The position numbers and the translations under genes were made by a program. Of a stretch of DNA of 64,000 nt, positions 1-10,794 are shown in pieces. The notes under the pieces are model-generated. The model had not been told where the DNA came from, made no database searches, and worked only from the letters and a program-made list of their open reading frames with translations. The stretch is taken from positions 41,578,336-41,642,335 of the forward strand of contig NC_080575.1 of assembly GCF_029962835.1 (NCBI RefSeq), read 5' to 3'. This stretch comes from Magnolia sinica (Eukaryota > Streptophyta > Magnoliopsida > Magnoliales > Magnoliaceae). Within the stretch, counting starts at the first letter, position 1. Each line of letters begins with the position of its first letter.

Positions 1-1897
1 ACAAGCACTGCTCACAAAACAAGACTCAAGCTGAAAAGAAAGTACAAGGCAAGACTCAAGCTGAAAAGAAAGTACAAGGCAAGACTCAAGCTGAAATCAA
101 GACTCAAGTTGAAACTCAAGCTGAACTCAAGACTCAAGCTGAAACTCAAGCCACTTTCAAGATTGAGCTACTTCAAGGTTTAATCTACATCAAGACTTCA
201 AGGCTCATTCTTCATGGTCTCTTGTTTCAATGTCCATACTTCATGATTGAGGTTTGTTTGACCATAGGATGACCTTAGAAGTAGGTCATTTCGGATACAT
301 AAGTCGAATGTTTATTTTACATGTGATTGGTCTGTTCTTCGACTAGTCCTAGGCCTTCTTCGACTAGTCCTAGACTTGCTTCGACCGATCTAAGAAATTC
401 CTCGATCGATCGTAAGTTTGTTACAAATTACGGATAAAATCTATTAGCCTTCGACTAGTCCTGCAATCTGTTCGACCAGTCGAAGAACAGTGTCGACTGA
501 CCTTCGACCGTCGTACATTCTTCGACTCGAAGTCAGCGAAGATATTCATGTCCTACGACCGGTCGAAGGAAACCTACGACCAGTCGTAGGAGACCTAGGA
601 CCAGTCGTAAAACAGTCAAAGCAAATCCCGCCGGATTTTTCAAATATCTGTTAGTGCTTCGACTAGTCGAAGAGCACTCTAGACCAGTAGAAGACCCGAT
701 CTTCTCACTTATAAATAGTGCACGAATCTCAGAAGAAATCATCGATTTAATTAATCCATTCAAGTCAATCTTCGTCGAACTTCTGAGAGATAATTTCGTG
801 CTCCATCTAAGCTAAGTGTGCTTATTTAATATTCTCTTTCCTTAGCTTTATTTTAATTGATTTTGTTTCTTATATTCCAATCGATTTGATAAAGAGGAAT
901 TATTATTCCCTTTCTTTGGAATCAAAATCAATTAAGGCAAGCCCTGTTTGGTTTAATTTAAAATCAATTAGAACTAGAACCATTGTAATCGAGTCCTGGA
1001 CATTGAACTTGGACATTCAATCATCTACTTTGATTTGGTTCTACCGGGTGCTACAACGAAGGAGATATTTCAGGTATTTTACATATTGTAAATTCCTTTC
1101 TATTATTTTGGTTTCTTTCAAGATTTGCCGGAAAAATCTTGTTATTTTGGTTATCTGAGGAGAGCCAGGAAAACTCAGAAGTGGGGATTTATAAATTGAG
1201 AAAGCCCACATACAAACACACAATTCTAAGGGTTTTGGGTGAACCTAGGAAAACCTAATTTTAGTGAACGCTAATATCCCTGTGTGAGGATATTAGGAGT
1301 GGAGTAGCTTTTTGTGTGGCTGTTGTATAACGGTTGGTGAACACACAGGCGAACCACTATTATCCCTTGAGTTGTTGTTGATTGACTTATTCTTTTAATC
1401 TTTTATTTATTTTTTGTGGGATGTATGTATGGTGGTGAATGTTGTAATTATTTCAAGCTTTGTGAGAATGTTGTAATAGCTTAGAATTTACTTTCTGCTA
1501 TTCCTTTATAAGGTTGATTTTCAATTTCATTTGAAAGTTGTTCCAGAAAGGTTGCCCTGCCATTTTTATGGTGTATGGCTGTCCCTCGAACAATACATTT
1601 TTAATTACAAGTTATTTCATTTCAGTTTGTATTTAATTCCGTATTCCTCTTCGATTTGAGACTTGATACAAAGACCTTTCTAGAAATAAGGTTGTCCTAC
1701 CATAAACTCTGTTTTGGTGTAAGGTTGTCCTTAGAATAACGTTTGTATCAACCTCTCAAGATCTGAATTTTGAGGTTGTTTTTCTTTCTGCATTGTTATT
1801 TAATTTGGCTATCATTTTCTTTATTATTCAGTGTTATAAGTTTTTATTGGGCATTGTCCTATTCACCCCCTCTAGGACATATAGCTTGGCCTTTTCA
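1..1897 (+). repeat. Copia-1 5' LTR (left ~130 bp outside the window)
   Basis: This is a near-copy of 8849-10793. It ends with CTTTTCA directly before the primer-binding site. Compared with the 3' LTR it lacks a short stretch around 8864-8897 and has substitutions in some CGAC..GTCG motifs (for example near 381-420), so the pair is old enough to have diverged. It holds a tandem repeat (20-165), a palindrome array (338-690), a TATA box (710-717) and the transcribed part. Confidence 0.93.
338..717 (+). promoter_or_regulatory. Copia-1 5' LTR promoter: CGACNNGTCG palindrome array plus TATA box
   Basis: About a dozen copies of a 10-bp palindrome, CGAC-NN-GTCG (variants CGACTAGTCG, CGACCAGTCG, CGACCGGTCG), some degenerate, are packed into about 350 bp. 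They end just before a TATAAATA box at 710-717. The position fits an LTR U3 enhancer. The binding factor is unknown. Confidence 0.7.
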
Positions 1898-1899
1898 AG

Positions 1900-1911
1900 T
1901 GGTATCGAGCC
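1900..1911 (+). other. Copia-1 primer-binding site (initiator Met tRNA type)
   Basis: TGGTATCGAGCC starts two bases after the LTR end. It matches the usual plant Copia site TGGTATCAGAGC apart from one missing base, so priming by tRNA-iMet is expected but slightly impaired. Confidence 0.85.
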
Positions 1912-1965
1912 TAATAGCTCGTTTTTTTGAATTAATTTCTGAGCTAACGATTTAAGCTATTTAAG

Positions 1966-2539
1966 ATGTCAAATTTTGATAGCCTTTCGATCACTAGGCC
2001 TCCACCCTTTGATGGCTCCAACTATGCTTATTGGAAAGCCGAATGAGGATCTTCCTCAAATCAATGGATGAAAATGTGTGGCAAGCCACGGTGGTGAATG
2101 GAATCCTCCTATCATGGAAGTTACTGGCGTTGATGGTTCAAAATCTATGAAAACCACACCATATTACCAATGGACCACCCTTCAGAAAAGTGAGAGTAGT
2201 GCAAATGCTAAAGCACTAAATGCAATTACTTGCGCACTATCACCGGATGAGTTCAAAAGAATCATCTCTTGTGATACTGCAAAGCAAGCTTGGGATGTAT
2301 TAGAAATGACACACAAGGGTACTACAATTGTCAAAAAATCTAAAGTCCAACTCCTCATAACCAGATTTGAAGAAATTCATATGGAGGAAAATGAAATGTT
2401 TATGGACTTCTACACTAGATTGAATGACATTGTAAACTCAATGTGGGGTCTTGGCGATAAAATCCCAGAAAGTAAAGTGCGTGCAAAAATACTACGCTCA
2501 CTTCCTGAACGGTTCAATTCTAAAGTAACCGCAATCTAG
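1966..2539 (+). pseudogene. Copia-1 gag, N-terminal part, frameshifted
   Basis: The likely start is the ATG at 1966, opening with a typical Copia Gag N-terminus (PPPFDGSNYAYWKA). The frame breaks at about 2040, where one base is missing before the codons for MRIFLKS, and again near 2092. From 2078 the third frame is open to a TAG at 2537-2539 that replaces a sense codon: the frame continues unchanged beyond it (2561 is in phase with 2078). The protein matches the UBN2-type Gag family of plant Copia elements, which forms the virus-like particle. Two frameshifts and a stop make it non-functional. Confidence 0.85.
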
Positions 2540-5398
2540 GAACTTCGTGATACGGATAATATGAGGGTTGAAGAACTAGTTGGTTCTCTACAAACCTACG
2601 AGTTAAACTTTAAAGCTCCTAAAGGTAAATCTATCGCGCTAAAATCTTCTAAATGTAATTCAGAAGAAAATTCTGATTCAGAAGATGATATGGCTCTTTT
2701 AGCTAAAAAATTTTACAAAATTTTCAAAAGTAAGAAAAGAGTTGATTTTCAAAAATCAAATGATAAAAAGAAGTTTAGACCCAAATCTAGAAAATCTTTG
2801 AAAGATAGTCAATGTTACAACTGTCAAGAATATGTGCACTTAGCAAATAGATGTCCTAAAAGGGACAAACCCAAGAAGAAGGGTATGTTGGCTACATGGG
2901 ATGAATCATCTGATTCTGAAGGTTCTTCTGAATCAGAAGATTCTGAAATTGAGTCGAGCAATGAGATTAAAGCTCTTATGACTCTAGCCAAATTCACATT
3001 TTCAGATAATGACTCTACAAGTGAAGAAAATCTGAATAGTGAATGTGAAAATGAAGATGATCTTCAAGACGCTTACAATGCCCTATATAAGGAAAGTTGT
3101 AAAATTGCTGTCAAACTTAAACTTCAAAAAGAAAAGTTTTCTAAACTCAAAAATTGTTTTGATTCACTTGTCTTAGAAAAATCACAAATTTTAGATAGTT
3201 TTGAAAAATCAAAATGTGATTTGGAATTCAAAAACTCACTAATTGTTGATTTAAAATCTGAAATTGAGAATCTTAAAACTGAAGTATCTTCTCTTCTGAG
3301 TTTAAAGGACACATGGAAATATGCCCAAGGTGATCCAAAGTTAGAAAAACTTTTATCCGGGTCAAGAAAATGTGGCGATCGATCCGGGTTGGGCTATGAT
3401 AAAAATCTACCTCCTAAACAAAAGTATACTCCTCCTATGTTTGTTAAAGGAGAGTCCTCAAACTCAAAAGGGAAAAGTACTTATCAAGATTTTTCTAAAA
3501 ATTCAAAAACTTTTCAAAAACCTAGAAACAGCCATGTCAACTTTAATCAGAATCAAAATCCACTAGCTGAAAAGATAGTTGATTTACTCAAGGAGCTATT
3601 AAAATCTAACTCTATAGGTCATTCCTACAAGTATACACAAAAGAAGACCAACTATGTTCCTAAACCCAAAACAGTTATGAAATGGGTTCCTAAAGTCACC
3701 TGCTTGGTTGCTCACACTGCTTTCAAAGCAACAAGTCATTCAAAGTGGTACCTAGACAGTGGATGCTCCAGGCATATGACAGGTGACAAAGCCTTATTCA
3801 CCGATCTGAAAGATATGACTGATGGTTCAGTCACATTTGGTGATGATAGCAACTACAAGATTATAGGCCAAGGTACGGTTCAACTTTTTAATCTTCCGGT
3901 GTTTAAAAATGTTTTATACGTTGAAGGTTTAAAACATAACTTGCTTAGTATATCACAAATATGTGATAATAACCACAATGTTCGGTTTTCTAATCAAAGC
4001 TGTGAAATACTAAACAATAAGGGTTCTGTAATATTAACTGGACATAGAACGTCTGAAAATTGCTATATTATTAGTGAATCCAGCTCATCTAATCAAACAT
4101 GTTACATGGTCCATACAGACGAGACCGACTTATGGCACAAACGTCTTGAACATGTACATTATCGAAATCTATATCGATTGAGCAAACGAGAACTTGTAAG
4201 AGGTTTACCCAAAATTCAGAAATTAGATAAAATATGTGGTGAGTGCCAGATAGGCAAACAAACAAAGAACTCACACAAAAAGGTGAATTCAAATACCACG
4301 TCAAGACCACTCGAACTTCTCCACATGGACCTGATAGGACCTACCAGAACGGAAAGTCGTGGTGGTAAAAAGTACATCTTGGTAATAGTTGATGACTTTA
4401 CCAGATTCACTTGGGTAGTCTTCTTAAGGGATAAATCTGAAACCCTTGAAGAAGTAAGAAAAGTTCTCAAAAGGATTCAAACTGAAAAATCTTCTCAAAT
4501 CAGTAAAATTCGTAGTGATCATGGATCTGAATTTGAGAATAGCAATTTCGAGAAGTTCTGTACCGACCAAGGAATATTACATGAATTCTCTGCTCCTAAA
4601 ACTCCACAACAAAATGGAATTGTAGAAAGAAAGAATAGGGTGCTTCAGGAAATGGCTAACGTCATGTTGAATAGCATGAAGCTCTCTAAAAATCTTTGGG
4701 CTGAAGCAGTCAACACAGCTTGCTATATTATTAACCGAGTCTACACTAGAAAAGATAATAATAAAACGGCTTACGAATTGTGGTTCAATAAAAAGCCTAC
4801 TGTTAAATACTTTCGAGTTTTTGGCAGCAAGTGCTATATTTTACATGATCGTGAAAATTTGGAAAAGTTCGATACGAAGAGTGATGAAGGTATTTTTCTA
4901 GGATACTCTTTAAATAGTCGAGTTTATAGAGTTCTGAACAAAAGGACTGGTGTGATTCAAGAATCCATTAATGTTGTCATTGATGATCACTTAAACACAC
5001 CAATCTCTAATTCAGATAATGATGAAGTACTAATCATTGATAAACCCGATACTTCATCGAATCAGACTGATTCTGAGTTAAGGACTGTTAAAGATCATCC
5101 AACAACACAAATTCTTGGAAACCCTCTCACCGGTGTTCACACCCGTAGACAACTTGAGGATATATGTAATTATGTATGTTTTACATCCCAAATTGAACCA
5201 TCTAACGTAAAAGAAGCTCGGGCTGAAATCTGGATTGTTGCGATGCAAGATGAACTCAACCAATTCGTAAGAAATGATGTTTGGTATCTCGTACCAAGAC
5301 CTAAAGATAAACACATCATTGGAACAAAATGGATTTTCAAAAATAAGTCCGACGAATGTGGAAATATAATTAGAAACAAGGCTAGACTGGTGGTATAA
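2540..5398 (+). pseudogene. Copia-1 gag C-terminus, protease, integrase and start of RT (open for 945 codons from 2561)
   Basis: One long frame holds the standard Copia polyprotein order. A CCHC zinc knuckle (CYNCQEYVHLANRC, about 2812-2856) closes Gag. The aspartic protease has the LDSGCS motif near 3753. A GAG-pre-integrase segment (LWHKRLEHVH) and the HHCC zinc site (CGECQIGKQ, about 4231) precede the integrase core, which keeps D (HMDLIGP), D (RSDHGSEF) and E (NGIVERKNR). The RT domain begins at about 5250 (GTKWIFKNK) and is cut by a TAA at 5396-5398. The upstream TAG and the later breaks mean no complete polyprotein can be made. Most motifs are well preserved, which points to fairly recent loss of activity. 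Confidence 0.92.
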
Positions 5399-6681
5399 GG
5401 TTATACTCAAATTGAAGGGATTGATTTCGATAAAACCTTTGCACCAGTAGCACGTCTTGAATCTATCAGACTATTTATATCCATTGCATGTTTTAGAAAG
5501 ATAAAGATCTATCGATGGATGTGAAAAGTGCTTTTCTAAATGGCGATTTACATGAAGAAGTCTATGTTGAATAGCCAATGGGATTTGAAGATTCCAAAAA
5601 TATTGATCATGTATATCGGCTTAAAAAGGCACTTTACTGGATTAAAACAAGCACCTAGGGCATGGTATGAGAAACTAACAAAATTTCTTTTAAGTCATAA
5701 TTTTCAAATGGGATGCATTGATAAAACTCTGTTTGTAAAGAAACATAATGATCATATCTTAGTAGTGCAGATTTATGTTAATGATATCATTTATGGATCA
5801 ACTTGTATTGACTTGACTACGAGTTTGCAGATTTGATGAAATCTCGATTCGAAATGAGCATGGTTGGGGAATTGACTTATTTCCTTGGATTGCAAGTAAA
5901 GCAACAACTGAAGGAATATTCATTTCTCAATCTAAGTATGCCTTGAATCTAATCAAAAGATTTGGATTTGAGAATGGCAAGAATTTTGATACTCCTATAA
6001 GTACTACCCGAAACTATCAAAAGACTCTAATGGTAAAAATGTTGACTCAAAACTTTATCGAAGTATGATTGGTAGTTTGTTATATTTAAGCTAGTAGACT
6101 GATATTTCTCTAAGTGTTGGTATTTGCGCAAGATATCAATCGATCCAAAAGAATCTCACTTGATTCTTTGTCAAGCGAATTATTAGATATGTCGCAATAT
6201 TGTAAATCTTGGTCTCTGGTATCCTCATGAAACCAATGTTCAATTAGTTGGGTACTCTGACTGGGACGGTAATCTAGATGATAGAAAATCAACCGGTGGT
6301 ATTTATTTTTCATTGGAAATTGTCTAGTTTCTGGTTTAGTAAGAAACAAAATTCTATATCACTTTCAACAACTGGTAATTGTATGTACACAGCTTATTTG
6401 GATGTAACGAATGCTAAGTGATTATGGAATTAAACAGATTCTATGTTATTACATTGTGATAATTCCAGTGCGATAAATATTTCAAAAAATCCTATTCAGC
6501 ATTCTCGTACTAAGCATATTGACATTAGATTTCATTATATAAGGGAATTAGTAGAAGAAAAGTTATATCTCTAGAATATATTCCTACTGAAGATCAACGA
6601 GCTGACATTTTCACAAAACCTCTTGATAAAAGCAAGTTCAAAAAGATGAAATTTGATCTTGGCATGTGCATTTTAAATTGA
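5399..6681 (+). pseudogene. Copia-1 reverse transcriptase and RNase H remnant
   Basis: The RT continues directly after the stop (IEGIDFDKTFAPVARLESIR, 20 residues, near 5410-5470), then breaks at several frameshifts. A recognisable piece at 5540-5836 contains LKQAPRAWYEKL and the catalytic loop. There the usual YVDD reads YVND (about 5773-5784), so a catalytic aspartate is lost. RNase H remnants (GYSDWDGNLDDRKSTGG near 6250, and ISLSTT near 6358) and the conserved end (DIFTKPLDKSKFKKMKF) run to a TGA at 6681. Function is excluded. Confidence 0.9.
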
Positions 6682-6775
6682 TAATTTATGCCTTCTTGTA
6701 TAATATTGTATATATTTGCTAGATTGTATTTCAATTTTTGTAAAAATTTGCAAGTAAATTGAATTTTTGGGGTTT

Positions 6776-6845
6776 ATACGACCAGTCGTGAGTATACACG
6801 ACCAGTCGTACTACGACCGGTCGTAGATACCCACGACCAGTCGTG
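6776..6845 (+). promoter_or_regulatory. Four CGACNNGTCG palindromes upstream of the Copia-1 extra ORF
   Basis: Four copies (near 6778, 6798, 6813 and 6833) of the LTR palindrome, here flanked by A/T-C to form up to 14-bp inverted repeats, lie about 300 bp before the ATG at 7139. One copy (CGACCGGTCG) is a perfect palindrome. The same motif dominates the LTR promoter, so shared control of the LTR and the extra ORF is plausible, but this is inference. Confidence 0.65.
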
Positions 6846-7138
6846 GAGCACGGGTTTCACTTCATATTGGGGAATTTTCACTTTCTTCCTCATTTCTTCT
6901 TTCTTCTCCTTGGAGCCGAACTTCGACTCGTCGAACCCATCCTTCAAGTTCTTCAAAGTTAGTGTTCCAAATCCGTTTTTCTTGCATATTTGTGTCAAGA
7001 TTGCTTCATTTTCTCTCTTGAAGCTTTCTATCTTGAAAATCATTGAGATTTGGGGTTTGGGTTGTGAAAAATCTGTTTTGAGCAAATCCACTTCTCAATC
7101 CTTTGCAACTTCTTTATTCCTTTAATTCCTTGTTGCAA

Positions 7139-8278
7139 ATGGCTTCTAGAGGAAGAAAAACTACTTCACGTGGTCCTTCTTCTTCCTCCAGATCAACCCC
7201 TATCTCTAAACGTCATCTTCTTGCTCCCAATGATGATCCATCATTTGTTAGGGACATTAGATCTCGTAAGGTTATCGTTGAACATCCTGTTGATGTCAAT
7301 CACATTGCTCCATTTGACATCCTTCCTATGCTTGAAGCTGTAGGTTGGACTAACTTATTGCATTGGGGTGGGCCTGCATACCGGTCCATTGTCCAATCCA
7401 TGTTTTCATGTATTAGTGCATATTCACAGGATAATTTAACTTTCCAAATTTCTACTAGAGAAGGGCCATTTGACGTTGATCGTCGTTTAATTTCAGCCCT
7501 TATGGAAATTTCTGTGAATGATGAGGGTATTCCAATTCATAACTTGACTGATAAACCCTCAATGGCTGAAAAACGTATGCTAACTAAAGACTTATGTAAT
7601 ATGGATGTTCAATGGACTCAAAAAGGGAATGCGCTCCCCGCAAGGTATTTGTTACCCAAATACAGAATTCTTCACAGAATCTTTGTGTCTAATCTGTATC
7701 CTCGTTCGGGTAATAAATCTGACCTGACTTCATTTATGGTTTGTGTTATCCATGCTATTTCTAATGGTACTCAGATTTGTTTGCCTTCCTTAATCTGTCA
7801 TTTCATTCTTCAGTTTCGACTCCATCCTGGTCATAGTGACATTCCATTTGCATACTTTATGACTGTATTGGCTACTCATATGTTAGTCGATATGCCTGTT
7901 GATGAAGCACCAATCCATCATCTGATCTTCAACAATACAAATATTAATAAGATGAAGTTGGATCTGCTTCCTGAACAAGGTGGTGGTGGTGGTGGTGGTC
8001 CTGAAGAAGCTGGTGTTGATATTAATATGGATGACATTTTTGAGGAACTGGATTCTGACTCAGCTAATGATCCAGATTTTGTACCATCTGATGTTGATGC
8101 ACGTCTGAGTGCATTAGAGGGTAGAGTTGAGGATATAAATGTTAAGTTGGAAAACATGTCTGTTGCTCATGATTTGCAATTCAAGTACATGCGCAAATAT
8201 CTTAGGCGCTTGAACAAAGGCATGCACCAACTTGATCTTTCTATTCCTGCTCCATCTTCAAGTTCTAGTTCTGACTAG
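7139..8278 (+). CDS. Extra ORF of Copia-1: putative plant transposon protein with C-terminal coiled coil
   Basis: This is an intact 379-codon ORF between pol and the 3' LTR. I start it at the ATG at 7139 (MASRGRKTTSRG); an in-frame ATG at 7103 would add 12 residues of less typical character. The N-terminus is Ser/Thr/Arg-rich and basic. The middle (about 55-260) resembles the 'putative plant transposon protein' domain found in plant retroelements (PF20167, from memory), including a segment around LLPKYRILHRIFVSNLYPR and the following hydrophobic helix. A Gly run (near residue 281-287) and an acidic stretch follow. The last ~70 residues look like a coiled coil (LSALEGRVEDINVKLENM) with a Ser-rich tail. 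No confident transmembrane segment is seen. Its role in the element is unknown; envelope-like and regulatory roles have both been suggested for such ORFs. Confidence 0.8.
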   Translation: MASRGRKTTSRGPSSSSRSTPISKRHLLAPNDDPSFVRDIRSRKVIVEHPVDVNHIAPFDILPMLEAVGWTNLLHWGGPAYRSIVQSMFSCISAYSQDNLTFQISTREGPFDVDRRLISALMEISVNDEGIPIHNLTDKPSMAEKRMLTKDLCNMDVQWTQKGNALPARYLLPKYRILHRIFVSNLYPRSGNKSDLTSFMVCVIHAISNGTQICLPSLICHFILQFRLHPGHSDIPFAYFMTVLATHMLVDMPVDEAPIHHLIFNNTNINKMKLDLLPEQGGGGGGGPEEAGVDINMDDIFEELDSDSANDPDFVPSDVDARLSALEGRVEDINVKLENMSVAHDLQFKYMRKYLRRLNKGMHQLDLSIPAPSSSSSSD

Positions 8279-8701
8279 TTTCTATGAGACTTTTTGTATG
8301 TAATAACTTTATTACTTTGCTCTTGTTTGATTGAGTTTGAGTTGGATTTTATGCTGGATATTTGTTTTTAATGTAATATTTATGCTGGGTATATGTGCTG
8401 CTATCTTGAGTAACTCTATGACTCTCTTACTTCATCATGTTTACTCTCATTCCTTTATTTAGTTCTCCTTTGTCATATTGTGACAAAAAGGGGGAGAATG
8501 GTTTGTTGTTAATGTGATTGTGAGAGGAGTAGCATTGGTTATGTTACTCAGGGGGAGTGGGGTGTCAAGGAGAATATATGTTTGATCTTGTTGAATGATA
8601 ATGGTTGAATGTTGAACCGGTTGAATGTTGAATATTGATTTGCAGGTATTAACCGGTTGTTTTACTTATGTTTATCATGGTTATGTGTTTTGTCACTAAT
8701 T

Positions 8702-8716
8702 TGACAAAGGGGAGAT
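8702..8716 (+). other. Copia-1 polypurine tract
   Basis: ACAAAGGGGAGAT lies directly before the 3' LTR start at 8717, the standard place for plus-strand priming. A second purine run (AAAAAGGGGGAGAA, near 8484-8497) lies further upstream, as is common in this lineage. Confidence 0.8.
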
Positions 8717-8871
8717 TGTAAGTTCTATAGTTTTTATCCTGTTTGTTGTCAAATTTATGGTGCCAAAATCACTATTATACTGCTATATATAACTTGCATA
8801 AGTGAAGCTCTCTCAAGGATCAACATTCATGAATAAGCTAAGCTCACAACAAGCACTGCTCACAAGACAAG

Positions 8872-9045
8872 ACTCAAGATCTTGAATGCAAGAACTGCTC
8901 ACAAAACAAGACTCAAGCTGAAAAGAAAGTACAAGGCAAGACTCAAGCTGAAATCAAGACTCAAGCTGAAACTCAAGCTGATCTCAAGACTCAAGTTGAA
9001 ACTCAAGCTAAACTCAAGACTCAAGCTGAAACTCAAGCCACTTTC
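8872..9045 (+). repeat. Tandem AAGACTCAAGCTGAAA-type repeat in the Copia-1 LTR
   Basis: About nine degenerate units of 12-18 bp built on AAGACTCAAGCTGAAA. The 5' LTR has the same array at 20-165 with a different unit count. It lies in U3, upstream of the palindrome array. Confidence 0.85.
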
Positions 9046-9225
9046 AAGATTGAGCTACTTCAAGGTTTAATCTACATCAAGACTTCAAGGCTCATTCTTC
9101 ATGGTCTCTTGTTTCAATGTCCATACTTCATGATTGAGGTTTGTTTGACCATAGGATGACCTTAGAAGTAGGTCATTTCGGATACATAAGTCGAATGTTT
9201 ATTTTACATGTGATTGGTCTGTTCT

Positions 9226-9606
9226 TCGACTAGTCCTAGGCCTTCTTCGACTAGTCCTAGACTTGCTTCGACCAGTCTAAGAAATTCCTCGACCAGTCGT
9301 AAGTTTGTTACAAATTCCGGATAAAATCTGTTAGCCTTCGACTAGTCCTGCAATCTGTTCGACCAGTCGTAAGAACAGTGTCGACTGACCTTCGACCGTC
9401 GTACATTCTTCGACTCGAAGTCCAGCGAAGATATTCATGTCCTACGACCAGTCGAAGGAAACCTACGACCAGTCGTAGGAGAGCTACGACCAGTCGTAGA
9501 ACGGTCAAAGCAAATCCCACCGGATTTTTCAAATATCTGTTAGAGCTTCGACTAGTCGAAGAGCACTCTAGACCAGTCGAAGACCCGATCTTCTCACTTA
9601 TAAATA
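9226..9606 (+). promoter_or_regulatory. Copia-1 3' LTR promoter: CGACNNGTCG palindrome array plus TATA box
   Basis: About twelve CGAC-NN-GTCG motifs (some one base off) between 9226 and 9575, spaced 15-60 bp, followed by TATAAATA at 9599-9606. This array is better preserved than that of the 5' LTR: 9281-9301 has intact motifs where the 5' LTR has GATCGATCG-like changes. Confidence 0.7.
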
Positions 9607-10794
9607 GTGCACGAATCTCAGAAGAAATCATTGATTTAATTAAAGTATTCACGCCAATCTTCGTCGAACTTCTGAGAGATAATTCTGTGCTCCATCTAAG
9701 CTAAGTGTGCTTATTTAATATTCTCTTTCCTTAGCTTTATTTTAATTGATTTTGTTTCTTATATTCCAATCTGATTTGATAAAGAGGAATTATTATTCCC
9801 TTTCTTTGGAATCAAAATCAATTAAGGCAAGCCCTGTTTGGTTTAATTTAAAATCAATTAGAACTAGAACCATTGTAATCGAGTACTGGACATTGAACTT
9901 GGACATTCAATCATCTACTTTGATTTGGTTCTACCGGGCTGCTACAACGAAGGAGATTTTCAGGTATTTTACATATTGTAAATTCCTTTCTATTATTTTG
10001 GTTTCTTTCAAGATTTGCCAGAAAAATCTTGTTATTTTGGTTATCTGAGGAGAGCCAGGAAAACTCAAAAGTGGGGTTTTTTTAATTGTGTAAGCCCACA
10101 TACAAAGACACAATTGTAAGGGTTTTGGGTGAACCTAGGAAAACCTAATTTTAGTGAACGCTAATATCCCCTGTGTGAGGATATTAGGAGTGGAGTAGCT
10201 TTTTGTGTGGCTGTTGTATAACAGTTGGTGAACACACAGGCGAACCACTATAATCCCTTGAGTTGTGGTTGATTGATTTATTCTTTTAATCTTTTATTTA
10301 ATTTTTGTGGGATGTATGTATGGTGGTGAATGTTGTAATTATTTCAAGCTTTGTGAGAATGTTGTAATAGCTTAGAATTTACTTTCTGCTATTCCTTTAT
10401 AAGCTTGATTTTCAATTTCATTTGAAAGTTGTTCCAGCAAGGTTGCCCTGCCATTTTTATGGTGTATGGCTGTCCCTAGAACAATACATTTTTAATTACA
10501 AGTTATTTCATTTCAGTTTGTATTTAATTCTGTATTCCTCTTCGATTTGAGACTTGATACAAAGACCTTTCTAGAAATAAGGTTGTCCTACCATAAACTC
10601 TGTTTTTGGTGTAAGGTTGTCCTTAGAATAACGTTTGTATCAACCTCTCAAGATCTGAATTTTGAGGTTGTTTTTCTTTCCTGCATTGTTATTTAATTTG
10701 GCTATCATTTTCTTTATTATTTCGCTGTTATAAGTTTTTATTTAGCATTGTCCTATTCACCCCCCCTCTAGGACATATAGCTTGGCCTTTTCAG

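Larger units (their letters stand above)
1..10793 (+). mobile_element. Copia-1: Ty1/Copia LTR retrotransposon with an extra 3' ORF, inactive
   Basis: Two long direct repeats flank a Copia-order coding region (gag, protease, integrase, reverse transcriptase, RNase H), followed by an extra ORF. The left LTR is cut by the window edge; position 1 corresponds to about 8849 in the right LTR. The full LTR is 2077 bp, begins TGTAAGTTC and ends CTTTTCA. LTRs this long, a Met-tRNA-type primer site and an extra ORF after pol suggest a Tork/SIRE-like lineage. Gag and RT carry frameshifts and stops, so the copy cannot move on its own. It lies inside a Tat-type Gypsy integrase that resumes at 10794. The target duplication cannot be tested because the left flank is missing. 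Confidence 0.93.
8717..10793 (+). repeat. Copia-1 3' LTR, complete (2077 bp)
   Basis: It starts TGTAAGTTC right after the polypurine tract and ends CTTTTCA, with Tat-type Gypsy integrase sequence starting at the next base. It contains a degenerate tandem repeat (8872-9045), the palindrome array (9226-9570) and a TATA box (9599-9606). The short ORFs in it have no recognisable product. Confidence 0.95.

Noticed and set aside
2537..2560. Possible programmed TAG readthrough between gag parts of Copia-1
   Set aside because: The same gag has two frameshifts just upstream, and Copia elements normally use one frame; a decay mutation is simpler.
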